From assembly GCF_000756385.1 (NCBI RefSeq), contig NZ_JNFC01000018.1, positions 1 to 62,092 on the forward strand: 62,092 nt of DNA, written 5' to 3'. The number at the start of each line of letters is the position of its first letter. The first letter of the stretch is position 1. Under the pieces are notes generated by a model. It made no database searches. It saw nothing but the letters and a program-made list of their open reading frames with translations, and had not been told where the DNA came from. This document shows, in pieces, positions 1-8,052 of this stretch. Source of the stretch: Sphingopyxis sp. LC363. GTDB lineage: Bacteria > Pseudomonadota > Alphaproteobacteria > Sphingomonadales > Sphingomonadaceae. Both the position numbers and the translations under genes were made by a program.

Positions 1-257
1 CCCCCCCCCCCCGCCCGCTCATCCCGTAACAGGTTGATGCCGTATGAGGCTTGCCATGCCCTCTTCAAATCCCGACGCGGGCGCTTTCGCCCCGGTCGTC
101 GCCGGATTTGAAGACCGCATGCGCGTCCAGGACCGGACGCAGGCTCCTTTCGGCAATAACGTCTTTTTTCCTTTCACCCGTATCCGCCGCGGCCTTCCGC
201 AAGGAGGGTTAGCGGGATTTTTTGATGGCGCGCCGAGGCGCGCTTGGAGTGTATCTA
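1..257 (+). other. Upstream region and leader of rne
   Basis: No gene is supported here. The first 12 bases are a C run. An open frame at 44-343 overlaps the start of rne in another frame, has no family features and is treated as a shadow. The segment probably carries the rne promoter and 5' leader. Many bacterial rne transcripts are autoregulated through the leader, but no specific element was recognised. Confidence 0.4.
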
Positions 258-2870
258 ATGACCACGCGCATGTTGATCGACGCGCGGCACCGGGAAGAAA
301 CCCGGGTCGCCGTCACCAAGGGCAACCGAATCGAGGAGTTTGATTTCGAGTCCGCCGAGCACAAGCAGCTCAAGGGCAATATCTATCTGGCCAAGGTGAC
401 CCGCGTCGAACCGTCGCTGCAGGCGGCATTCGTCGAATATGGCGGTAATCGCCACGGCTTCCTCGCTTTCAGCGAAATCCACCCCGACTATTACCAGATT
501 CCGAAGGAAGACCGCGACGCGCTGCTGCGCGAAGAGGCCGAACATGCCGCCGCCGCCGCGCAGCGCGCCGAGGAGGATCTCGACGAGCTCGAGGGCGATG
601 TCGCCGATGTCGAATATCACGACGAAGACGAAAATGGCGATGCCCCTGTCCCTGAAACCATCGGCGAAGATGGAGATGGCGACGAGGAAGAGGCCGCCGA
701 AAACGGCGATGCCGAGGATGGCGAAAGCGAAGAAGGCGCCGAAGAAGGCAAGGATGGCCGCGGCGATCGCAAGCGCCGCGGGCGTGACGGCCGCAAGGGC
801 GGACGGGGTCGCGGACGGGGCCGCCGCAATGACGACGAGGATGGCGAGAGCCGCATGTCGCTGCGCCGCCGCTACAAGATTCAGGACGTCATCCGTCGCC
901 GCCAGGTGATGCTGGTGCAGGTCGTCAAGGAAGAGCGCGGCAACAAGGGCGCGGCGTTGACCACCTATCTGTCGCTCGCCGGCCGTTACTGCGTGCTGAT
1001 GCCGAACACGATGCACGGCGGCGGGATCAGCCGCAAGATTTCGAACGGCGCCGATCGCCGCAAATTGAAAGCGATGATCGACGAGCTCAACCTGCCGCCG
1101 ACGATGGGCTGCATCGTCCGCACTGCGGGAATGAGCCGCACAAAGGTCGAGATCAAGCGCGACTTCGACTATCTTGCACGCCTGTGGGACGAGATCCGCG
1201 AGAATACGCTGGGCAGCTCGGCACCCGCGCTGATCCATTCGGACAGCGACCTCGTCAAGCGCGCGATCCGCGACATCTATCATAAAGACATCGAGGAAGT
1301 GCTCGTCGAGGGCGACGAGGGCTATAAGGCGGCGAAGCAGTTCATGAAGCTGCTGATGCCGAGCCACGCGCGCCGCGTGAAGCAATATGCCGACCCCGTC
1401 TCGCTCTATCAGCGCTACGGCGTCGAGGACCAGCTCGCGGGGATGCTAAACCCCGTCGTCCAGCTCAAATCGGGCGGTTATCTGGTAATCAATCCGACCG
1501 AGGCTTTGGTCTCGATCGACATCAACTCGGGCCGCTCGACGCGCGAGCATAATATCGAGCAGACCGCGCTCAACACCAACCTCGAAGCCGCGCACGAGAT
1601 CGCGCGCCAGCTGCGCCTGCGCGACATGGCGGGGCTCGTCGTGATCGACTTCATCGACATGGATCATGGCTCGAACGTCCGCAAGGTCGAGCGTGCGATG
1701 AAGGAGGCGCTGAAGAACGACCGCGCACGCATTCAGGTCGGCCGCATCTCGGGCTTCGGCCTGATGGAAATGAGCCGCCAGCGCCTGCGCACCGGCGTGC
1801 TCGAAGCTTCGACGCGCCCCTGCCCCCATTGCGAAGGCACTGGGCTTGTCCGCACCGCGAGCTCGGCGGGCCTGAGCGCGCTGCGCCTGATCGAAGAGGA
1901 AGCCGCGCGCGGCAAGGGCAACAAGATCACCCTGCGCGCGAGCCAGGAGGCGACCTTCTACCTCCTCAACGAAAAGCGCCGCGAACTGCGCGAGATCGAA
2001 GAGCTTTACGGCGTCACGGTCGAAATCCTGCCCGACGGCGAGACCGAAGGCGCGCGCATGGCGGTCGAAGTGAGCGGCCCGCCGCCGGTCGCGCGGCGCA
2101 GCTTCGCCCCGATCGCGCCGATCGAGGATGACGACGACTATCCCGAGGACGAGGAAGAAGAAGCCGAAGAGGAAGCTGCCGACGAACGTCCTGCGCGATC
2201 GCGCGACCGCGAGGAGGGCGAAGGCGATGGCGACGGGCGCAAGCGACGCCGCCGTCGACGCCGTGGCCGTCGTGGTCGCCGCGACGAAGAAGGCAATGAA
2301 ATCGGTGAAGGCAGCGAAGGCGGCGAGGATCGCGATGGCGACAGCGCCGACGAAGCCGAAACCGCGCCGGCCGAAACTGTCGAGGCTGCTTCGGAAGCGG
2401 ACGCCGAGGAGGCCGAAGCCAAGCCGCGCCGCCGCCGTGGTGGACGCAGCCGCAAGAAGGCCGATACCGCGGACGTCGCCGACGAGGCGGTAGTCGAAGC
2501 CGAAGCGGCGCCGGTCGAAGTGGCCGAAGCCGCCGAACCGGTCGCCGAAGAAGCACCGGTTGCCGAGGAGAAGCCGAAGCGCAAGCGGGCGCCACGCAAA
2601 ACCAAGGCAGCGGCCGAAGCCGAAGCGGCGGCTGCGGCCGTCGATGCAGCGCCGGTTGCCGAAGCGGCGCCTGAGCCCGAAGCCGAACCCGCCAAGCCCG
2701 CGCCCAAAAAGCGTGCGAGCCGCGCCAAGAAGGCCGTCGCCGCCGAGGCCGCGCCCGAAGCCGCCACGACGCGCGACGCCGAACCGGTCGCCGCCAATGG
2801 CGACGAGGGCGAGGAAGGTCCCGACGGCGAACCGCGCCGCGGCTGGTGGCAGCGCACCTTTGGCAATTGA
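258..2870 (+). CDS. rne: Ribonuclease E (RNase E/G family)
   Basis: Endoribonuclease that starts mRNA decay and processes rRNA and tRNA; scaffold of the degradosome. The protein is 870 aa when started at the ATG at 258 (MTTRMLIDARHREETRVAVT), the usual family start; an in-frame ATG at 222 adds 12 unlikely residues. The S1 domain begins near residue 35 and is split by a long acidic then Arg/Gly-rich insertion (about residues 95-200), as in many alphaproteobacterial enzymes. The catalytic core has the metal-binding SIDINSG and VVIDFIDMD motifs, followed by the zinc-link CPHCEGTG. The C-terminal third is low-complexity, alternating Glu/Ala with Arg/Lys blocks, as expected of the disordered RNA-binding and scaffold arm. 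Confidence 0.96.
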   Translation: MTTRMLIDARHREETRVAVTKGNRIEEFDFESAEHKQLKGNIYLAKVTRVEPSLQAAFVEYGGNRHGFLAFSEIHPDYYQIPKEDRDALLREEAEHAAAAAQRAEEDLDELEGDVADVEYHDEDENGDAPVPETIGEDGDGDEEEAAENGDAEDGESEEGAEEGKDGRGDRKRRGRDGRKGGRGRGRGRRNDDEDGESRMSLRRRYKIQDVIRRRQVMLVQVVKEERGNKGAALTTYLSLAGRYCVLMPNTMHGGGISRKISNGADRRKLKAMIDELNLPPTMGCIVRTAGMSRTKVEIKRDFDYLARLWDEIRENTLGSSAPALIHSDSDLVKRAIRDIYHKDIEEVLVEGDEGYKAAKQFMKLLMPSHARRVKQYADPVSLYQRYGVEDQLAGMLNPVVQLKSGGYLVINPTEALVSIDINSGRSTREHNIEQTALNTNLEAAHEIARQLRLRDMAGLVVIDFIDMDHGSNVRKVERAMKEALKNDRARIQVGRISGFGLMEMSRQRLRTGVLEASTRPCPHCEGTGLVRTASSAGLSALRLIEEEAARGKGNKITLRASQEATFYLLNEKRRELREIEELYGVTVEILPDGETEGARMAVEVSGPPPVARRSFAPIAPIEDDDDYPEDEEEEAEEEAADERPARSRDREEGEGDGDGRKRRRRRRRGRRGRRDEEGNEIGEGSEGGEDRDGDSADEAETAPAETVEAASEADAEEAEAKPRRRRGGRSRKKADTADVADEAVVEAEAAPVEVAEAAEPVAEEAPVAEEKPKRKRAPRKTKAAAEAEAAAAAVDAAPVAEAAPEPEAEPAKPAPKKRASRAKKAVAAEAAPEAATTRDAEPVAANGDEGEEGPDGEPRRGWWQRTFGN

Positions 2871-2948
2871 TCGTCCAAGCCGATCGGGCGGCAATTAAAC
2901 CGCGGCAGTTGATCGCAGAAATCGCGAGCTGATCTTGCGTCCGCGCAA

Positions 2949-2991
2949 CCTGAACCCCAATAAGCCCACATGGCTTCACTCGGGGTTCAGG
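2949..2991. repeat. Stem-loop between rne and the M48 gene
   Basis: A perfect 10-bp inverted repeat (CCTGAACCCC at 2949-2958, GGGGTTCAGG at 2982-2991) encloses a second 5-bp stem (AAGCC 2962-2966, GGCTT 2972-2976). It lies 79 nt after the rne stop and ends 23 nt before the likely M48 start. There is no T run, so it is not a typical intrinsic terminator. It may be a 3'-end or attenuator structure, or a dispersed repeat. Confidence 0.6.
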
Positions 2992-3014
2992 CGCGCGGCG
3001 CAAGAAGGGCGGGG

Positions 3015-4418
3015 ATGACCGCTTTCCCGCCGCAACCCGCGTCCGGGGCGCAAAGGCCGCGCCCCTTCTTCCGTATCCTGCTGATCTTGCTGGCGACGTT
3101 CGCGATCGCGATGCGCCCCGCGATGGCGCAATCGATCCTGCGCGACGCCGAGACCGAGGCGCTGTTCCAGGACATGATGGACCCGCTCACCGTCGCGGCG
3201 GGACTCCAGCCGGGACAGGTGCGCGTCCATCTCCTCGGCGACCGCAGCATCAACGCCTTCGTCGCGGGCAGCCAGGACATCTATGTCTTCAGCGGGTTGA
3301 TCGAAGCCGCCGACAGCGCCGAAGAGGTGCAGGGCGTGCTCGCGCACGAACTCGGCCACGTCATGGGCGGTCACGCGATCCGCGTCAACGAAGGCGCAAA
3401 GGCGGCGAGCGGTATCTCGCTGCTCAGCCTGCTGCTCGGCGCCGCGGCGATTGCGGCGGGCGGCGGCGAGGCGGGAATGGGCATCATGATGGCGGGCCAG
3501 CAGGCCGCGCTCGGCAAATTCCTCGCCTTCAGCCGCGTCCAGGAATCGACCGCCGACGCCGCGGGAGCGCAATATCTGTCGAAGGCCGGGATCAGCGGCC
3601 GCGGCAGCCTCGCCTTCTTCAAGAAATTGCAGAATCTCGAATTCCGCTATGCGGTGAAGCAGGACGATGATCAGGCCTATGGCCGCACCCATCCGATGTC
3701 GGGCGACCGCATCCAGACGCTGCGCGAGGTCTATGTCATCGATCCGGCATGGAACAAGCCCGCTGACCCCGCGATCGAAAAGAGATTCCAGCGGATCAAG
3801 GCCAAGCTGTCGGGCTATATGTCCGAGCCGGAGCGGACGTTGCGCAAATTTCCCGAAAGCAACAGCAGCATCCCGGCGCGCTACGCCCGCGCCTATGCCT
3901 GGCACAAGAGCGCCTACCCGCAAAAGGCCCTGGCAGAGGTCGAGGGATTGCTCGCGACGAATCCGAACGATCCCTATTTTCTCGAGCTTGAAGGCCAGGT
4001 GCTGCTCGAATCGGGGCGCCCCGAGGAAGCGATCCCCCCGCTGCGCAAGGCGGTGTCGCAGTCGCGCTCGCAGCCATTGATCAGCGCGACATTGGGCCAT
4101 GCGCTGATCGCGACCGAGGACCCGGCCAACTATCCCGAGGCCGAGCGCGTACTGAAAACCGCGGTTGCGCTCGACAACCAGAATCCCTTCGCCTGGTATC
4201 AGCTCGGCATCGTCTATGCGAACAAGGGCGATCAGGCGCGCGCGGCGCTCGCCTCGGCCGAGCGTTACAGTCTTGAGGGTGGACAGGCGGGGCTCGCGCT
4301 GCGTAATGCCGAAATGGCGATGCAGGGACTGCCCCAAGGCTCCCCCGACTGGATCCGTGCACAGGATATTTCGATGGTGGCCCGCGCCGAGGTGGAACGC
4401 GAGCGCAAACGGCGTTAG
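3015..4418 (+). CDS. M48 family zinc metalloprotease with C-terminal TPRs (BepA/YfgC-like)
   Basis: Probable periplasmic or membrane-associated protease for outer-membrane protein quality control. Started at the ATG at 3015, which has a good GGGCGGGG Shine-Dalgarno, it is 467 aa; an ATG at 2970 would begin inside the hairpin. A hydrophobic segment near residues 18-38 ending in AMA-Q looks like a signal peptide. The zinc motif HELGH is at about residues 111-115, followed by the downstream acidic ligand region (ESTADAAG). The C-terminal 180 residues carry TPR-like helices, as in BepA. It lies in the same direction as rne and the DsbA-like gene, a likely envelope-maintenance group. Family is clear; the substrate is inferred. 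Confidence 0.9.
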   Translation: MTAFPPQPASGAQRPRPFFRILLILLATFAIAMRPAMAQSILRDAETEALFQDMMDPLTVAAGLQPGQVRVHLLGDRSINAFVAGSQDIYVFSGLIEAADSAEEVQGVLAHELGHVMGGHAIRVNEGAKAASGISLLSLLLGAAAIAAGGGEAGMGIMMAGQQAALGKFLAFSRVQESTADAAGAQYLSKAGISGRGSLAFFKKLQNLEFRYAVKQDDDQAYGRTHPMSGDRIQTLREVYVIDPAWNKPADPAIEKRFQRIKAKLSGYMSEPERTLRKFPESNSSIPARYARAYAWHKSAYPQKALAEVEGLLATNPNDPYFLELEGQVLLESGRPEEAIPPLRKAVSQSRSQPLISATLGHALIATEDPANYPEAERVLKTAVALDNQNPFAWYQLGIVYANKGDQARAALASAERYSLEGGQAGLALRNAEMAMQGLPQGSPDWIRAQDISMVARAEVERERKRR

Positions 4419-4472
4419 ATTCAGTAGGATTAACGGGGACCGCATCGCTAAAATGATGCGCAAGGGCAACAA

Positions 4473-6086
4473 GTGACTGATAAAAAAGACGATTATTACC
4501 AGCCGTGGTTGCGCGACCCCGCGCCGACGCCGGGCATGGGCGCGCCGACGCAAGGCGAAGGGCTGGCGAAACCGAAAGAAGAGCCGCCCGTCGGCATCGA
4601 CCTGACGCGATATGGCAAACCCGAGAAGCCGCGCGGCGAGCCACTGGTGAAGCCTGAAGCGATCAAGGCAGGCGCCGCGAATCTGTGGGACCGTATCCGC
4701 AACGGCGCGGAGGCCTTTGCCGACTGGACGATCCGCGTCGGCGAACGCGCCGACATCCCCGCGCGCGTCGAGGCGATGGAGATTCCGCGCCGCTCGCGCG
4801 AACTCGCCGCGAAAACCGGCGCCGTCACCACTCGCGCCGCGCGCGCCGCCGGGCGCGGATCTGCGAAGGCGGGCCGCGCCGCGGCCAAGGCGAGCGGCGA
4901 CGCCTGGGAGAAGATGGCGCTCGGAGACAAGGCCCGGAAACTGTCGAGCGACGCCGGGCGCGGACTCGGCGAGGTTGCGGGCAAAACCAGGGCGGGCGTC
5001 GTCGATATCGCCAAGGCGAGCGGCGAAAGTCTGCGCGAACAGCTGGGCGACGCCGCGACCAAGCTGCGCCCCGCGCCGCGCGAGGAAATGGCACCGCCGC
5101 CGTCGGGGCTCGAACAATTGCTCGCGCGCGAGGAAGCCGAAGCGAAGGCCGCTGCGACGAAGGCCGCAGCGCCCGACCTGCCGCTGTTCGCGGGCGACGC
5201 CGCGATTCCGGCGATGGCGAAGCCCGCGCCCGAAAACGCGGCGAGCATGATGGAAGGCGACGACCGCTCGCCGATCGCGCAGCCGGCCAAAAAAACTACA
5301 GACACCAAAGCGATGGCGTCGCAGCGTTCGCCGCAAATCAAGGGGGCCGGGATGGAAGGCGTTTCCACACGCATATGGGGCCTGGCGCTCGGCGGCCTGT
5401 TGCTCCTCGCGCTCGCCTTCTGGCTGGGCGAACGGTTCGGCGGCGGGATGAGCAAGAGCGAGGTCGAAACCATTGTCGCCGACTATATCAAGGCCAACCC
5501 GCAGATCATTCCCGAGGCGCTCGAAGCGCAGCGCAAGGGCGAAATCGCGAGGGCCATCGACGCGATCCGCCCGGCGCTCGAAAAACCCTATGCCGGCGCA
5601 TGGGCGGGCAACGCCGACGGCGACGTCACTTTGGTCGTCTTCACCGACTATGCCTGCGGCTTCTGCCGCGCGAGCGTGCCCGACGTCGACCGGCTGATCC
5701 GCGAGGACAAGCGCCTGAAGGTCGTGTTCCGCGAATTGCCGATCATCGCCCCGCAGAGCCGCGACGCCGCGATCATGGCGCTCGCCGCCGCGCGGCAGGG
5801 CAAATATGACGCCTTCCACCATGCGATGTTCCAGGCGTCGTCGCTCGAACCCGCCGCCATCGCGGCCGCGGCGGAAAAGGCGGGTGTCGTGACCGACGGC
5901 AGCGCCGACGCGACCGCGAACGAGGCACTGTTCCAGCGCGAGCTCGACAGCAACCTCGCGATCGCGACCCAGCTCCAGCTCAACGCCACCCCGACCTGGA
6001 TCGTCGGCGATCAGCTGTTCCAGGGCCAGATCGGCTATGACGCGCTGCGTCAGGCGGTCGGCAAGGCCCGCGCGGCAAAAAGCTGA
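4473..6086 (+). CDS. Membrane-anchored DsbA/ScsC-like thioredoxin-fold protein
   Basis: 537 aa from a GTG start at 4473 (upstream ATGs at 4453 and 4456 run straight into a stop). Residues 1-295 are Ala/Lys/Arg-rich with low complexity. A single membrane segment lies at about 300-320 (IWGLALGGLLLLALAFWL). The C-terminal part begins with a ScsC-N-like helix (ADYIKANPQIIPEALEAQ) and continues into a DsbA-type thioredoxin fold with the active site CGFC at about residues 395-398. The likely topology puts the long N-terminal tail in the cytoplasm and the thiol-disulfide domain in the periplasm. Partner and substrate are unknown. The Ala-rich N-terminal half is odd for a Dsb protein. Confidence 0.85.
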   Translation: MTDKKDDYYQPWLRDPAPTPGMGAPTQGEGLAKPKEEPPVGIDLTRYGKPEKPRGEPLVKPEAIKAGAANLWDRIRNGAEAFADWTIRVGERADIPARVEAMEIPRRSRELAAKTGAVTTRAARAAGRGSAKAGRAAAKASGDAWEKMALGDKARKLSSDAGRGLGEVAGKTRAGVVDIAKASGESLREQLGDAATKLRPAPREEMAPPPSGLEQLLAREEAEAKAAATKAAAPDLPLFAGDAAIPAMAKPAPENAASMMEGDDRSPIAQPAKKTTDTKAMASQRSPQIKGAGMEGVSTRIWGLALGGLLLLALAFWLGERFGGGMSKSEVETIVADYIKANPQIIPEALEAQRKGEIARAIDAIRPALEKPYAGAWAGNADGDVTLVVFTDYACGFCRASVPDVDRLIREDKRLKVVFRELPIIAPQSRDAAIMALAAARQGKYDAFHHAMFQASSLEPAAIAAAAEKAGVVTDGSADATANEALFQRELDSNLAIATQLQLNATPTWIVGDQLFQGQIGYDALRQAVGKARAAKS

Positions 6087-6097
6087 GGCAAGCGGCA

Positions 6098-7912
6098 TTG
6101 GCGACCGTCACGCTCGACCAGGCACTCGCCAACGCCCGCCAGCTTTTGAACGGCCAGCCCGGCGCGGCGCTCGCGCAGGCGCAGGCGATCATCGACGAAG
6201 TGCCTACCTCGGCAGCGGCGCACCGGCTCGCCGCGCAGGCGCTCCGCGCGCTGGGCCGCGAGGAGGAGGCGCAGGGCGCTTCGCTCGCTGCGGTTTCGGC
6301 GACAATCCACGACGACGCGATGGTTGACGCAGCGCTCGCGCTTTCCGAAAATCGCCTTCCCGACGCCGAGGGTACGTTGCGCCAGCGGCTGCGCGAGGAT
6401 GCGACCGATGTCGCCGCGATCCGGATGCTCGCCGAAGTCGCGGGGCGGCTCGGGCGCTATGAGGATGCCGAAAAGCTGCTGTCGCGCGCCTTGCAGCTCG
6501 CGCCGGGCTTCGGCGCGGCGCGCGCCAATCTTGCGACCGTCTATTACAAGCAGAACCGCTTTGCCGACGCGGCCGCGACGCTCGATGCCGTGCTTGGCGA
6601 GGACCCCGACAATCCCGCGCACGCGAACCTCCGCGCCGCCGCGCTCGGCCGCATCGGCGGCTATGACGAGGCGCTCGCGCTCTACGAGGAGCTGACCCGC
6701 CGCTTTCCCGGTCATGCCAAGCTGTGGATGAGCTATGGCCATATGCTCAAGACGGTCGGGCGGCAGGACGACGGCATCGCGGCCTATCGCCGCGGGCTTG
6801 CCGCCGACCCGGGGCTCGGCGAAATCTGGTGGAGTCTCGCAAATCTCAAGACGATCCGTTTCGACGCGGGCGATCGGGGCCAAATGGAAGCGGCTCTCGC
6901 CGCCGCCGAACCCGATGGCGAAACGCGCGCCGACGACCGGCTGCACCTGCATTTCGCGCTTGGCAAGGCCTATGACGATGCCGGCGACCATGCGCCCGCC
7001 TTTCGCCACTATGCCGCGGGCAACGCCATCCGGTCGGGTCAACTCGGCTATCGCTCCGCCGACACTAGCGCGGCGGTCGATGCGATCATCGCCACCTGCA
7101 CGCCCGACTTTTTCAGCGCGCGCGCCGGGGCGGGCAATCCGGCGCCCGACCCGATCTTCATCCTCGGCATGCCGCGCGCGGGATCGACGCTGATCGAACA
7201 GATCCTGAGCTGCCACTCGGCGATCGAAGGCACGATGGAACTGCCCGACATCCCGGCGCTCGCGCTCGGGCTCGGCCGCGAGGCAAAGCAGGACGGACGC
7301 CGCTGGATCGAGGCACTGGCCAAAACCCCGTTCGCCCGGCTCACCGAACTCGGCGCGGCCTTCCTCGATCGCACCGCCGTGCAGCGCAAGACCGGCAAAC
7401 CCTTCTACATCGACAAGCTGCCGAACAACTGGCTCTACACCGCGTTCATCCGGCTGGTGCTGCCAAATGCGAAGATCATCGATGCGCGTCGGCATCCGCT
7501 CGACTGCTGCTTTTCGAACTTCCGTCAGCATTTCGCCAAGGGACAGGCGTTCAGCTACGGCCTCGCCGACGTCGGCGCTTATTACCGGGATTATGTGCGG
7601 CTGATGGCGCATATCGACGCCGTGCAGCCCGGGCGCGTCTACCGCGTGATCCACGAAGCGCTGCTCGACGACCCAGAGGCCGAGGTGCGCGCGATGCTCG
7701 CCTGGCTGGGCCAGCCGTTCGAGGACGGGTGCATGGCGTTTCACGTCAACGCGCGCGCCGTCCGCACCGCGTCGAGCGAACAGGTGCGCCGCCCGATCAA
7801 CCGCGACGGCGTCGGGCAGTGGCGGCCCTATGAAGAATGGCTCGCCCCGCTGAAAGGCGCGCTGGGGCCCGTGCTCACCGCCTATCCAGCCGTACCCGCC
7901 GATTTCGGCTGA
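6098..7912 (+). CDS. TPR-containing sulfotransferase family protein
   Basis: 604 aa from a TTG start at 6098 with GAGG nine bases upstream, 11 bp after the DsbA-like gene. The N-terminal half (to about residue 320) consists of TPR repeats. The C-terminal half has the PAPS 5'-phosphosulfate loop FILGMPRAGSTLIEQIL at about residue 354 and the downstream SNFRQHFAKG region that fits the 3'-phosphate-binding part. The architecture resembles TPR-sulfotransferases common in sphingomonads. The acceptor substrate cannot be read from sequence. Confidence 0.88.
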   Translation: MATVTLDQALANARQLLNGQPGAALAQAQAIIDEVPTSAAAHRLAAQALRALGREEEAQGASLAAVSATIHDDAMVDAALALSENRLPDAEGTLRQRLREDATDVAAIRMLAEVAGRLGRYEDAEKLLSRALQLAPGFGAARANLATVYYKQNRFADAAATLDAVLGEDPDNPAHANLRAAALGRIGGYDEALALYEELTRRFPGHAKLWMSYGHMLKTVGRQDDGIAAYRRGLAADPGLGEIWWSLANLKTIRFDAGDRGQMEAALAAAEPDGETRADDRLHLHFALGKAYDDAGDHAPAFRHYAAGNAIRSGQLGYRSADTSAAVDAIIATCTPDFFSARAGAGNPAPDPIFILGMPRAGSTLIEQILSCHSAIEGTMELPDIPALALGLGREAKQDGRRWIEALAKTPFARLTELGAAFLDRTAVQRKTGKPFYIDKLPNNWLYTAFIRLVLPNAKIIDARRHPLDCCFSNFRQHFAKGQAFSYGLADVGAYYRDYVRLMAHIDAVQPGRVYRVIHEALLDDPEAEVRAMLAWLGQPFEDGCMAFHVNARAVRTASSEQVRRPINRDGVGQWRPYEEWLAPLKGALGPVLTAYPAVPADFG

Positions 7913-8052
7913 AGCGCCCGCGACGAAACGTTGCCTTTGGGCAACAGCCCGCGACATTTTCGACCAACAACCGCTGCACCGCACAACAATGCTTGCGCTC
8001 GCGCCGCACTCGGTCATTCTCCGTCACATGACTGTCATCTGAGGGGGATCTC

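Noticed and set aside
1..12. Run of C at the window start
   Set aside because: Too short and cut by the window edge to be interpreted.
255..2894. Long minus-strand open frames opposite rne
   Set aside because: They mirror the codon pattern of a clear RNase E gene; high GC produces such shadows throughout the window.
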